This document shows positions 11,708 through 23,696 of a stretch of 64,000 nucleotides of DNA, one piece after another. Under the pieces are notes generated by a model. The model was given only the letters and a program-made list of their open reading frames with translations. It had not been told where the DNA came from and did no database searches. The first letter of the stretch is position 1. Each line of letters starts with the position of its first letter. Source of the stretch: Lentinus brumalis (taxonomy: Eukaryota > Basidiomycota > Agaricomycetes > Polyporales > Polyporaceae); contig MARA01000032.1 in NCBI GenBank assembly GCA_001792895.1, forward strand, positions 248,001-312,000. Direction: 5' to 3'. The translations under genes were made by a program, and so were the position numbers.

Positions 11708-13379
11708 GGTTATGTTCGTGGTGTTCTTGACCGGCAAGAGTTGGAGGAATAATGAGAGGACGGGAGTCGAAGTCGAAAGTACAGGTGCGGATGTGTGGAC
11801 GCGGAGGAGCACGGGGAAGGGACAGCCGGCTTGAAGCTTGAGGGCGGAAGCGTTCAACGCTTAAGTACACTGTACGACGAGAGCGATTCCGGGGGGACAC
11901 CATCGTGCATGTGGCTCCTTTTATTCAATTCGGCGTGCCGCATGCACACTTCCGTGAGCGCGTCCGAGCCCGGACCCGGAGGGCCAATGGGACTGCGGAA
12001 GTCTGCGGTCTGTATCTAGCGATGCCAGGCGTTGATCAGATGCAAAAGCACTGTTCGTGACTACTCAATACTGCTCCAGTGTGGACGAGCTCCCACCTGA
12101 CGCCGCACGCGACGCTACTGCAATCCATTAAGCTTTATTCTCTCTCACATTAGCGTGCACTGACCATATGCAATGCCCCCAGGCCGGAGGAGGCAAGGGA
12201 GGAAGTACACTTGTATCGCATGGTGTGTCCGGACATCGCCCGAAGGCCAAGCCGAGTGACGTTGCATACGACCCACCTGGGCTATCGTCCAACCTATCGC
12301 ATGAGCACGTTAGCGAACGGAACGCGTGCCGAAGTGCAACGGGATACAAAACTCACTTGTACGAGGTCGTTGGGGTCATGAGGGTTATGAGTATACGCCG
12401 TATCCAGGCACAACTGCGGGATCATGCTCCGGGAAGTAGTCGCTCAGGCTCGGTCAAGGCATCCTTAAGGCATCCCCTCTTCATCGTACCTTTGTCGATA
12501 CATCAATTCGGCATAGATGCCGCAAATCAAGCACTGCAAATCATGGATCTTGGAGAGAGGTGCAACAGCGCGATGGCTCAGGATGCCCTGAGGGCCTTGG
12601 GCTGCGATAGGCTGCGATGCTGTGAGGATAGCAACTCGATACTTACTTGCTGTGAGTCGGGACTGCACTCGCTGATGACGGTCATCATGATCTCTCCGCC
12701 ATCGACAATCGCAGGCGTTGAGCTAACAGGAATACGCCGTAGTTGGCGTCGGGCGATACAAGCAGGAGATGATGGTGGTCGCATAGTGAGGGAAAATCTG
12801 AGTAATAGCGTTAACCTCAGCGATCGTCGACTTTCTCACGCCCTGTGCCTCCAGTCCATCAACATCAATGACAACAAAGCGGACTTGAAGCTAATACTAC
12901 TTAACTGCTCGCATCAATATACATATGCACCCGCACCTCTAGACAATTTCATGGAGACCACTCCGCGTGGTACTGGCGCCTACTGGCGCACAATATATGT
13001 ATGTAGGTCATCCTTACCTTCCTATACATTCCCTGGCAGGCAGCCCACGACCCTCTTCAGCTTTATACCAAGAGAGCTCCGTGCTGGATCATGAAACTGC
13101 CGCACGTCCGAGCTTCGACTAACGTTTCAAATGCTACGAAAATGGATATGGCTGTGTAGGTCACTGATCTTCTCTGTCAGACACCGCCGCAATGCGAACC
13201 TCAGCACGTCCTTCACTGGACGCTACTCCATGTCAATGCCGCCACTCAGACCGGATTCCATCCTCAATTTGTAGGTATTGACTGCGACCTTGCCCTCACT
13301 CGTGGCTCAACAAGGTGATAGCCTCTCCAACTTGAAGCACTCAGAATAGGCATCCTACTGACAGGACGTCGTAGAGCAC
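11708..13379. other. Intergenic between GH128 (-) and HET gene (+), containing one long unassigned ORF
   Basis: About 1.7 kb between two divergent genes, so it should hold both promoters. An uninterrupted 308-codon ATG ORF occupies 12168-13094 (+) and is listed separately. Nothing else is supported. Confidence 0.5.
12168..13094 (+). CDS. Unassigned intronless ORF, 308 codons
   Basis: A single ATG-initiated frame of 308 codons without internal stops. I recognise no domain. The composition is unremarkable, with Cys and Arg scattered, for instance a CDRLRCCEDSNSILTCCES stretch near the middle. It lies where the promoters of the GH128 and HET genes should be. A long intronless frame is atypical here, where recognised genes usually have several introns, and GC-rich DNA often produces such open frames by chance. 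Included for completeness only. Confidence 0.18.
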   Translation: MQCPQAGGGKGGSTLVSHGVSGHRPKAKPSDVAYDPPGLSSNLSHEHVSERNACRSATGYKTHLYEVVGVMRVMSIRRIQAQLRDHAPGSSRSGSVKASLRHPLFIVPLSIHQFGIDAANQALQIMDLGERCNSAMAQDALRALGCDRLRCCEDSNSILTCCESGLHSLMTVIMISPPSTIAGVELTGIRRSWRRAIQAGDDGGRIVRENLSNSVNLSDRRLSHALCLQSININDNKADLKLILLNCSHQYTYAPAPLDNFMETTPRGTGAYWRTIYVCRSSLPSYTFPGRQPTTLFSFIPRELRAGS

Positions 13380-15786
13380 ATGTGGCTGTTAAGGACAGAT
13401 TTCCGGGAACTAAAGTACTTCAACAAGCCTCCACGCCAATATGCCATCTTGTCTCACGTCTGGGACGACAACGAACAAAGCTTTCAGGACGTCCGAGGAT
13501 TTCTTCAAGTACCAGCCTCTCTCGACCACGATCCATTGCCATGGGCATCCGAAAAAGTCCGGTATTGCTGCATCTACGCCGCATCCCAGGGATTCCGCTG
13601 GGTCTGGATTGACACGTGCTGCATCGACAAGACAAGCAGCGCGGAACTGTCTGAAGCGATCAACTCCATGTATCGGTGGTACAGAGACGCTACGGTTTGC
13701 TACGTCTTCATGGCAGACGTGCCGGCCAGCCAGGACCCCTACCCCACAGGTTCGCGCTTCCGGAACAGCAACTGGTTCACCCGTGGTTGGACTCTCCAGG
13801 AGCTCCTCGCACCGGTAGACGTGCGGTTCCTGTCGCGGGAGTGGATTTGGATAGGGGACAAGGTGATCTTCGCGACGCTCCTCAGGGAGATCACGGGGAT
13901 CGAAGTCGGGGTCCTGACGTTCCAGGTGCCGCTATCCTCCGTGTCGGTGGCAAGGCGCATGCTGTGGGCGTCTCGGCGAAAGACTACTCGGGTGGAAGAC
14001 GAGGCATACTCCCTGATGGGTATCTTCGACGTTCATATGCCGACTATTTATGGCGAAGGCAGGCGAGCCTTCCAACGTCTGCAAGAGGAGATTATGAGGA
14101 CTTCACCCGACCACACTCTCTTCGCATGGGGTCCCTGCAATTGGTGGGACTCGGATAGCGAAAGCTCGACCGTCTTCCGTCTCGGAGATCTCGCAACTAC
14201 CGAGGATACCATTCCGTATCCTCTCCTCGCAGCGTCTCCCGCTTCCTTTGGAGCGCACACAACTCATCCGAAACTCCGCGTCAGCTCGTTACGAGAGTTC
14301 TGGAAGTCGGTGGCGCCTCTTTCACCTAACAGGTGGTCGGTCGATGTATGCGGGATATCCGAGGTGAGCACACCCTGGGATTAGCGGATCTTGCGCACTG
14401 ATTGTCATCGCAGAGCGAGAACACTGTCATGAACAATGCACACACAGCCCGAGATGTTCCCCAGTTCATTCAGACAAGCCATGGCGTCCGTGCACATCTG
14501 CCCATCCTCGACTTGCCGCAGACATCCGTCGGTACTCCTACACTCTCACTCGCCCTCTTGGCTTGTCATATGCCGGTCTGGGAGTCATCGTCGCTGGTCG
14601 CGCTCATTCTACGGTGCGAGCAACAAGAGGTGCCTATGTACACTGTTGGAGCAACTCTCCATCGAGCTCACGCCCGAATCCCTATTCGCTGGGTGACATT
14701 TACACTTGCCGATGCGGGAAAGGCCAGCGTAGCGCCATATACGTGGCGAGACATCTACATCGCGGGATCCGGGAGCTTCACGGGGACCACGAGTCTTCCT
14801 GCCACAATTCGGACCTACACTCCCGGTACACACCATGTCTTTATCCCTTTCTGGACGGTGGCGAAGCTCGGGAGGCAAGGCTTTGTTCCACAGCCAACAC
14901 TCTCGTTCCCTGTAGGTACCGAACTGTACCATACCGCTCAGGAGGTTTCGCCCGAAAGGAGCTTGACGTACGCCTTCCGGAGTCACCACAGCGACATCAC
15001 GGCAGTTATCCACATCTATATCGCCCTTGATGAACCGACGAGCCGAGCTCCTCTACGTCTAACCGCAGGCTTTTTGCCAGGATCTCCTGCCGACCCTACA
15101 GTGCAATGGCTGTGGGAAGACCTATACGACGGTGTTCGAGGAGCTCAGCTTGTCCACAACCGGGAGACGGGCGTTCATGTCACTCTGACACATATGGCAA
15201 GAGAGTCGAGTTTCGTCGACGATATCTTCCTCTGGGCCATCTTGGATGTCGAGTTCGACGAATTACGTCTGAGAGACTCGGGCAACCCTCTGCGACAGCA
15301 TTCCCGCGTCGGCCCAGGAGACAGCGACGCTGCTTCTCAGGCAGAAAGTGATCCCACGGACGTCTCAGCACTCGACACGCAGAGTAATTACGCAGAGTCA
15401 GAGGGAGAGGAGCCGAGGAAGCCAGGGACGTCAACGGGGAAGAGAAGGTCATCACTGGGCGAGCAAGAACGTTCCCCCCGGCTGCAATCCGGAACACGCC
15501 GTTTCACGACGCTTCCTCGTCTCCCACTGCGCCCAGACTATTCAGTTCGACGAGCACCACAAGGGCCGAGGGCGATGAATAGCAAGCCTTCTCGCATTAC
15601 ACACACGGTGAGGCCCGGTACCTGTTTGCGGCCGCTCTGTTACGTGCTCATTCTGTCATTCAGGATGCACACTTCCGTGACTCTCATCATCCCTCGCCCC
15701 TTGTCGAGCAAGTTCGACGAGGACCACGAGGACCAAGAATCATGCCAGTGGATACCAAAGTCCCTTCTTCTGACGGAAGAATATGA
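13380..15786 (+). CDS. HET-domain (heterokaryon incompatibility) protein, paralogue 1
   Basis: A HET-domain protein of the large fungal family linked to allorecognition and programmed cell death. Exon 1 (13380-14363, 328 codons) holds the whole HET domain: AILSHVWDDNEQSFQD, VWIDTCCIDKTSSAELSEAI, SMYRWYRDATVCYVFMADV, NWFTRGWTLQELLAP and VEDEAYSLMGIFDVHMPTIYGEG. The intron is 14364-14413. Exon 2 encodes a long C-terminal region beginning after TSHGVRAHLPILD. It has no recognised nucleotide-binding or repeat domain and ends in a Ser/Arg/Glu-rich tail. The C-terminus is uncertain: exon 2 stays open to 16072, but a plausible intron (15608-15663) would end the protein at 15786. The paralogue on the minus strand at 26374-28508 shares the N-terminus (MW-LRT), the intron position and the C-terminal arrangement. 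Exact role in incompatibility is unknown. Confidence 0.9.
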
Positions 15787-18700
15787 ACACGACAGTGAAC
15801 GAACCGGAGTCCGGAGCCCAGGGTCAACGCAAATGCGGCTCTGCTGCTGGCACATACAGCAATCTTTGTGTGTCAGAAGGCGTGCAAGTGAAGTAGTCTA
15901 CAAACTTCCCGATCCTCTCCGACCTCTCGCAGGGCTCCTTGCGAGTCGGATCCACATTGGTGTAGGACCCTGCCGGCGTCCAGCGGAGCAGACGAGCGCG
16001 CGAAGTTTGTGTCTTCGCCTCTTCCACCGTCGAGTACGAGTCCCGAGAGACCCAATTCCCTCCTTACCGTGATAACTGCTAGTCTGCCTTTCCCCGGTCC
16101 CGCCACGCCCTTCTCGCTTGCACAAGACACTCGGAAGGAGAGGACTCAGGACCCAAGTTATGGCGCAAGCGAGCCCGTCCACGGCCCTATCTGCGCCGCG
16201 TCCAAGTCCGGCTTTCACGGTCCTAGCCCAACCCCACGCTGAGCCTCTCCTCGGAGTACGAAGCAGCGAGCAGACGACGGGATTTGCTCTCATCGATAAG
16301 TCACTGAGCTCACGGTAGCCTCCACTGAGTATGCGCTTTGAGCTCACCGTACGGATGTATTACTTGAGTTGTTGTGCATTAGAGCCTACGACGATGTGCA
16401 GGACGAACTTGAACCACCGTATGAAGAAGGTGGCGGTGTCGATCATGACCTCATCGGCACTTGCGTTGCGGTAGATTGCGATCTGACCGCCGTCCGGCGC
16501 TCTCTCTGCCATAAGTGGTGGCAGCGGCCGTTCGTCGTCCGTGCTCACTCGAGTGAGGGCAAGTTGAGCAACTCCTGGGCAAAGGGGAACTGCTTCCGGA
16601 TACGTTCAAACCTTATCTGCTTACATATAAGTACCGTCCACCCTCCCCACCCCCCCTCGTCGCGCTTCAAGTCTTCCCCTTCGTGAACACTCACCCCGAC
16701 CCTCGCCCTCACTCTCCCCGTTGCACAAGTCACTCGCGCCTCGACGGTGAGTATCCTTATGACATTTGGCAGCATAACTGGAGATACAAGAGCGCATGAC
16801 CCCGGCCGCGCGCCTTCTCACTCCTCTCCCTTCGTGCTTGGCCGCTCCCCTCTGAACGCTCATCAGTGTGTTGGTACGTTCCTCACAAGTTATCGGTCAT
16901 GCGGGGTGGATTACCTCGGGGAACCCTAGGTATGTGCTGTTACGCCGGCGAAAGGTGAGTATATGCGGTCTCTCCTCACTCGAGTTAAATGTAAGTAGCC
17001 TCCGCGACCCTCTTTGACGCAGATTCGCACAAGGTAAGCATATAAGTATGTATGTGAATGTGTCCTTGCACAGACGTGCGATCGTAAACATGCGACCTCA
17101 TGCGACTTCACAGGAGTTCGTAGATACTACTAATCAGGCAGTCGGGGGATTGCCGCAACGAGACTCGATGGCAATAGCGCCCGTCTAAAAGCACTCCCGT
17201 GGATCTCCTCCGAAGCGCAGATCTAACGCGACCGAGAAAGTAGAGAATATCTGCTTACTGCTCGAGTTAACACTCCCCACGAGTTGTTGGTTAAGGTGTT
17301 GGTTAAGGTGGCGAGCTGCGTGCCCGACCAGCCTTTCTCCTCATTAAGCCGACGGGTCGAAGAGTAGTAAGACCGTCTATCGCTGCACTCGACTGTTTCA
17401 CCAGCCTCCGATGCACCTGTCCGAGCCTCCGCATCTTGAATGATGCGATAGAGTTGTGCAACACCATCTGGTTGTGACATCAGGTAGGTAGCGCCGTCAA
17501 GTAGCGATGTGAAGACGACGACCACTGTGGCCATGTCGCGAATGGTCGCCTGGCCGCCTGGCCTTCCGGACATGGTACTTGTCTCCTACCAGGACACCAT
17601 GCGACCCATGCGCGACCCCACGTCTTGCACAGCGTGGTCCCCGGTATATGTACTGACCACCAAGCAATGCTGCACGGCATCACGAGTCAATGAACGAAGA
17701 GGGTAACCCAGCTAGCTCTTCACGCGATGTGCGGCAGCCTCAACCGATCATTAAGGTTAGGACTACACATGTAGTCAATGTTGCGTTCGCGCGCCACCAT
17801 TGGCATTGCGCAGCACGCCCTCATAACTTTAAGCGCAATAGAGACTGGCCACCATGTTCCCCGCAAGTCCGGAACGTGATCGCACAGCCGCTGACGTGGG
17901 CGAGATCTCATACAAGGAGACAATGTTACGCACCGTAATTTCGGCGTTGCCGCAGTTCCGTGCATCGGTGGGTCCAGTGTCAACGGGCGGTCTATTCCCG
18001 ATGATAGGATGAACGCCACAAGGACTGGGCCACAAGAGACCTTCTGGCGGTGGGGAACACATCTCAGGCATACGGTGTCGGAGACGATTGGTCCTTCAGG
18101 TAAGCGCAACCGAACGACCGAAGGAGTAGAGAAAATGCCGATGAAGGTCGACCCGCTGGTAAGTGCTACGTGATGGGCAATGGAAGAGTTCGTCGGCCAG
18201 GGCACCGTAGAGTGGCGTTCTTCCGATGACCTTGTGCCAGTCAGATGAGCTATTTCTATGCCATTTCAACCTGTGTTTGCCGCGCGTTCTGCGTACGGTG
18301 TGACTGTGCACTAAAGTTATAGCGCACCTCGCTTGGAAGTTGGCACTAAGTATAGACCTGCCGTCCGAGAGACGTTAATAGACAATGTCAGAGCCCAACA
18401 AGAGCTGCGCTTGCCGCGTACCTGCTTGAAGCCAGTCACTGGATGTGTCCTCTCCTCGATGCCATGCCTAGCGTCCGAAGAGGGTCGCGACCTGTCGCGA
18501 TGCGAGCTGCCGACTCAGTGACGTGCTTTTGTGTATGAACACAAGGCGCAATTCCGTCTCTCGGTCCATACTCTTCTTTTGTCTTTGCACAGCTGGCAAC
18601 CGCGACCCATGCGCGGCCAGTCAGTCAGCAACGGACTAAATCATGAGAAGAGACGAGAAGGAGGGAAAAGGAGATGAACTTACTCCGGGTAAGTAGGGGT

Positions 18701-18928
18701 AAGTACAACCGTATCTGCTTATGTCAGCGGCGCAGCGGCAGAAAGGTCAAAGCATGCTGCAAACTGCTCCTTCTCTCATACCACCACCTCCAGGTCAATT
18801 TGCCTACAGTTTTCGCCGACTGCGGGCTTTGTCTGGTTATCTGGTATAACACACGAGCTCCCTCTCGTCCGGCACTCGGTACTCACTCCTCACGACACTC
18901 TTTACTCTCCCTCCTTACAAGTCTCACG
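15787..18928. other. Long gene-poor stretch before the ferric reductase
   Basis: About 3 kb (2.86 kb if HET exon 2 really runs to 16072) without a gene I can support. A TATA-like ACATATAAGTA at about 16621-16632 is followed by a C/T-rich tract to 16740 and a GTGAGT motif at 16747, resembling the 5' end of a transcript with no coding continuation. A minus-strand ATG ORF of 116 codons at 17573-17223 and a 161-codon minus frame at 18205-17720 have no recognisable motifs. The last 90 bp (CT-rich) are likely the 5' UTR of the reductase. Confidence 0.45.
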
Positions 18929-21095
18929 ATGCCTATCCTTGGTGCTTCCGCCGTCTTTGCTGCTGTGTCCAACGCGACAGCGACCGCAAAGGCTGCTAGT
19001 GCAGGAGCAATGCCTCCTGCCATCAGCGACTCCGACCTCGTCTTCTACGTGGACATCTTCCTGCTCGGCGCCGTCGCTCTCTTCTTCCTCCTGCTTTTGC
19101 CCCGCGGCGCCGTCCGCTTCACGCACAAACGGGAGTGGGTTGACGGCCACTTCCTTCGCTCTGTCTACCTCGAGGGACCCGCTGCGCCGGCCAACGTTCT
19201 CCGTCGCCCTTCCGCCAAGCGCCAGGATGTGATTGCCCCCGTCTCCCCCGCGTATTACCCACCTCCGTCGCGCTACAACGCCGACGGCTCCTCATACGAC
19301 CACCAGTCGAAGGAACAGTGGGGCGCGGAGACAGACGTCTCGCACACGTACGTGTCTCATGCCGACCTCCTCCGCAAGGGCTCTACGGCCAGCGGACGGG
19401 AACGCAGACGCCAGAACGTCCCTACGCACATGCCTGGCGTGTCCACGACGTTCCCCACTCTTGCTGCCTTCCTGCGCAAGACGATCCGCCCCGGGCTCAC
19501 GATCGGCAAAGCCGTCATTCTTGCTAGCTACTCGGCGATCGTGCTCTACGCCGGGCTGTTCATGTCCAACCCGCTGTCGCAGCCCGTGCGCGCCGGCTAC
19601 GTGGCTTTGAGCCAGCTGCCCGTCGTTGTCATCCTTGGTGCCAAGAACAACCTCGTCGGGATGCTGATTGGGTTCGGTTACGAGCGGGCGAGTTCCATGC
19701 ATGTCTCACCTCCCGAGCGCGCGTCTGACCTTGTGCACAGCTCAACTACTTCCACCGCTTTGCTGGCCGCATGTTCATCCTCGCGGCGAACGTCCACGCC
19801 ATCGGATACTGTGAGTCTATCTCCCGTTCGGGATTCGCAGGGCAGGACTGATGGTTTCCATGTGCAGTCTATTCGTGGAGCATCCAAGGGACCTTCGCAA
19901 AGTCGATCGCGCTTCCCAAGTTCACATGGGGTCTCGTAGCGCTCGTCTGCGCGGACCTGCTCCTGCTGCTCTCGACGGACTTTGTCCGCCAGAACTTCTA
20001 CAACGCCGTGTTCATTCCGTCGCACACCATCGGCGGGATCATCATGTTCGTCGCGCTCGCGAACCACTACCCGGTCTGCGTGCCGTACGTCCTGGTCGCG
20101 GTCGGCGCGTACGGCTTCGACCGTGTGCTCCGTCTCATCAAGTCGCGCGTGGTCATGGCGCGTCTCCGGCCCCTCCCTGATCTCGGCATGACCCGCGTCG
20201 AGATCCCTGGCTTGAACTCGGGATGGCGTGCAGGCCAGCACGTTCGCCTGCGCGTGCTCTCCCTGGGCATGGGCTTGCGCGGCTGGGCTGAGGTCCACCC
20301 GTTCACGATCGCGAGCGTGTCCCGCTGCCACAGTGGCGAGGGCCTCGTGCTCATGGTCAAGAAGGCGGGCGACTGGACGACGAAGCTGTACGATCTTGCA
20401 CAGCGCGCTGACTACAGCGAGGCCAATGGCCTTGGCGGCAGCGTCCAGGTCGTTGTCGAGGGCCCGTACGGTGGCCCAGGCCACGCCATCTTCTCAAGCT
20501 TCTCCGGCGCAATGTTCGTCGCGGGCGGCAGCGGTATCACGTTCGGTCTCGCCGCGGTCCAGGACCTGATGAAGAAGGACCTCGAGTATCGCTCTCGCAT
20601 TCGTGCGATGGAGCTCGTGTGGTGCATCCAGGACCCGACGGCCCTCACCCCTCTCGTGCCGCTGTTCTCCGCACTCGTCGTACAGTCGCAGGAGGCGTAC
20701 ATGGACCTCAAGATCTCGGTCTACTACACGCGTGCGCCGCCGCACCCGGAGGTGCTCAAGACGTTCCGCAACCTCCCGCCCGGTCTCACGCTGTCCCCCG
20801 CGCGCCCCAAGCTCGGCCAGAACCTGAAGGGCGTCGTCGACCGTGCCTCGGCACTGTTCTCGGGCGGCAAGGAGCGCTCACGCGGCAAGGGCAGCCTCAC
20901 CGGCGTCATCGTCGGTGTGTGCGGCCCCTCGGGGCTGGGCGACGAGGTGCGCAAGGCCGTCGCGAACTTTGACCCCGACAGCCGGAAGCGGGTTGGCGGC
21001 ATCGAGCTGCACGAAGAGTGCGTATCCGGTCTCTCTTCACCGTCGTGTGCGCATGGCTGACCTCCATTTGTCTTTGCAGAGCCTTCGGCTGGTGA
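18929..21095 (+). CDS. Ferric reductase transmembrane component (FRE family)
   Basis: Plasma-membrane metalloreductase that moves electrons from NADPH through FAD and two hemes to reduce extracellular Fe(III)/Cu(II). Four exons: 18929-19687, 19741-19810, 19868-21017 and 21080-21095, giving 664 residues. Hydrophobic helices include DIFLLGAVALFFLLLLP and AVILASYSAIVLYAGLF. The heme-ligand histidine pairs lie in NYFHRFAGRMFILAANVHAIGY and FIPSHTIGGIIMFVALANHY. Downstream come the FAD site HPFTIAS, the NADPH site FVAGGSGITFG and the C-terminal CGPSGLGDEVR, ending HEEAFGW. The last motif is typical of fungal ferric reductases. There is no EF-hand or NOX signature. Intron 1 (19688-19740) has a GC donor (GCGAGT), and using it restores the heme helix exactly. 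Reductive iron uptake is usual for this family; no ferroxidase/permease pair is nearby, so the partner must be elsewhere. Confidence 0.93.
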
Positions 21096-21997
21096 ACGCC
21101 CTCCGGGCCCCGACACTCGCGCGCACAGCAAGCACTGGCGCAGCACCGACACGCTCACGCACGGCAGTGAGCACCCCGATACACCCCGCAATTGCGCAGC
21201 ACATCTCTATTCTGCCGCTCCTTCCTGTGTGTCGCTTCTTGGGAGTTCCCGTTTCTATTTCCGTCTTCTCGCTTCTCGGTTCCTGCTCCTCGCCTCGCCC
21301 TCGCTCCTCATCTCACTTGTTACAGCCGCTTAACGCGGCAGCTTGTTATCGTATGCGGCGTCGACCGCCGCCGCGCCGAGCTGCGCATCATCGCACCGTG
21401 ACGCTATAGAAGACTTGATCTCTATCCCAGAGGCCGTCCGTTTCCGCTTTTCATCGTAAACGCTATAAATCATCGCTACGCGAGACGTACAGATGTCGCC
21501 TTATTGCCAATGCCCTATTGCTTCCCTTTATCCGCCCGCTGTATCATCCTGCTCACCCCATGTATGTACTTATCTTCATCAGTTATGATCTCGTCGCACT
21601 CGCACGACCAGCTGGTCACCATTGTATCATACGTACACGCGTTCTCGAATAGATGATGTTGAATAGTGTACTCGCTCGCCTGTACCGCCGGACCGACCCC
21701 AGCCTCAGGGCCTCAGGGCCCCCGGACGTCTGCCAGCTGGGCGGGAGGGAGACGGCGGGCGTCGAGAAGGCCCTGACAGCGCACAAGCGAGGTTTATATA
21801 CCAATCGCAGGCGCAGAAGCGAGGCACCGAAGAGTTCGGAGGACACGCCACGGATCAGGTAACGAACGAGCTGCGTGCGAGCTGCGGCATTTTCTCAACC
21901 ACTCCGTGTAAGTAACGATTCCGGATTCGTCTCGTCTCCGACTCCGAGACACGTATGTAATGTGGGTAGGTATGAATACATCGCACCGTCGACCTGT
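21096..21997. other. Intergenic between convergent genes
   Basis: About 900 bp separating the ferric reductase (+) and the NOPCHAP1-like gene (-). I see only short unsupported frames. Both 3' UTRs are expected here. Confidence 0.5.
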
Positions 21998-23321
21998 TCA
22001 GGCACCGCGGTTGTCGCTCTGTGTCTCAGACAGCACAACTATCTCCGGCTTCCCAGCCCCGGTGCCAGCCCGGCGTTTGGGCAGGGGCTTGATGCGGCGG
22101 GCGGCCGCGGGTTGTGCGGAAGAGGAGACGACGATGTCGACGTCCGAGTCTTCGTCTTCGTCCGAGCCCGTTCCCGAGCCGTCCGAGGTGCCCGACGAGG
22201 AGGAGGGCGAGGACGAGCCGCTGGAGTCGTCCGCATCGTCCGAGGATGACATCTGCACGTCGCGGTCGAGGTCGACGTCGGCGACAGGGATGCCCGCGGG
22301 AGCTTCGCCGTGCTGCTCGAATACTCCCAAGCCGAGGTTCTGAGAAGCAGAAGAAGAAGTGTGTGTGAGTGTGGGTGAGATGGTGCTATGGCAACGGCGG
22401 GAAGGAGGGGCCTACCATCTCGATGTACTGCGGGTCTTCTTCGCGGACGTTCTCGATGTCGACGCTTGTTGGGTCTTCCCTTGCGCGGCGGAGGAGGTCT
22501 GCGTTCGATGCCGCAAGCTCTGGCAAGAAGGCTTGGACTCGGGAGAGTACTGTGAGGTGAGACACGGTAATTAGCTTGCCGCATTATAGTCCACCGAAAA
22601 ACGGGTCGCAAGGGTCGTGTAAGTATAGAATGATAACTCGGCAGCACTGCGGCCAGTGCAAACAGAAATGGAACAGCTCCTCGTCACTTCAGAGGATCGC
22701 CACGGTGGGTGCCTGTAGCGATGTTGCTCACACGCACGGTGAGACTCGTCGTCAAGAGGAAAATTGCTTCCGTAACAAAATCCGTGAGGAGCACGCCAGT
22801 ATGTCCCTCACTCGACGCTGTTCGCGAGGAGGATTCACGATGCCACGTTGAAGGTCCATCCCGGAAGTCACGTTTCGCAACAGGGCAAGTACTGTCAGGC
22901 GAGCCAACTTCTCGCAGTCTGACAAACGCCAGGGATGTCCGCACGGCAGCACATACGGTGGATGGCCAGTCCACTTCTATGAGCTTCCTCCGTAATTTCT
23001 GCATGAGACATAGCTAGGAACCATGCTGCATGCTCACTGATACTCACGTTCGAGAGGAGGCTGGACCGCGAAGGTGCTCCTGTCTCCAAAATCAAATGGA
23101 CGGGTAGCACCCTGGCCACCAGCATCTGCCCCTGGTGGCGCAGCGGCGTTCAATTTGGTGAACAATTCATCTGGACAGATTGCAGATGTAAGCAAGTACC
23201 GCTCGGGTGGGTGAGCGCGGATGTACATACGGATGCGTTCGTGGCGCTGTTCCTCGTCCTCGATGTCGAGGACTTCGGTCGCGCGTTGCTTTCCTTTGCC
23301 GCCTTCCGGATGTTCGTCCAT
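21998..23321 (-). CDS. NOPCHAP1-like (DUF4598) box C/D snoRNP assembly cofactor
   Basis: Three exons: 23321-23048, 22549-22416 and 22339-21998, giving 249 residues. The centre reads LLSRVQAFLPELAASNADLL, then DIENVREEDPQYIEM and NLGLGVFEQ. I recognise this as the DUF4598 signature shared with human NOPCHAP1 (C12orf45), described as a cofactor linking NOP58 to the R2TP chaperone during box C/D snoRNP assembly. The N-terminus is charged (MDEHPEGGKGKQRATEVLD). The C-terminus is a long Ser/Asp/Glu tract (about residues 155-215), probably a CK2-type acidic tail. The 498-bp intron 1 is far longer than the norm. Its splice is supported because it joins GAA-C to TA-CTC and restores the helix exactly. 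Function is inferred from the family; the N-terminal third is poorly conserved. Confidence 0.83.
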
Positions 23322-23696
23322 AGTACCTGTACTTTTTGTGAGACATACAGCACAAGTTGTGTACCGTTTACGACCTACGCAAAGACACTGACCTCGTGGA
23401 CCAAGTTCAAGCAAAGATGGCTCGGAGCGCCGACGAGGGCACGGGCGCTCCGCGCCCCCGCGCGCAACAGTCGCGTCGCGCGTCTCGGGACTTGGCTTGA
23501 GACCAGACCTCGTCCTCCAGGACCTGTCTCACTCGACCAGCTCATAACTTTCCAGCTTTGCGCTGTTGCTCGCGACACACTCTACGGACTTTGACATCAC
23601 GAGATCAGATACAGGAAGTGAGGAAATACAGGAAGCGTCTCCGACAGGAACACCTAGAAACCCCGCACTGAACGTTGAACGCGTATCAACTTCACT
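23322..23696. other. Bidirectional promoter region
   Basis: 375 bp between the divergent NOPCHAP1-like (-) and prenylcysteine oxidase (+) genes. I found no convincing TATA box and no supported ORF. Confidence 0.5.

Noticed and set aside
11379..11903. 174-codon minus-strand ORF at the GH128 5' end
   Set aside because: Wrong frame relative to the signal peptide and catalytic motifs; it only overlaps exon 1 of GH128.
19678..20484. 268-codon minus-strand ORF
   Set aside because: Antisense shadow of the ferric reductase, a product of strong third-position GC bias.
18929..21095. NADPH oxidase (NOX) identity
   Set aside because: The bis-heme and FAD/NAD motifs fit both groups, but the N-terminal extension, heme spacing and C-terminal HEEAFGW are of the ferric reductase type.
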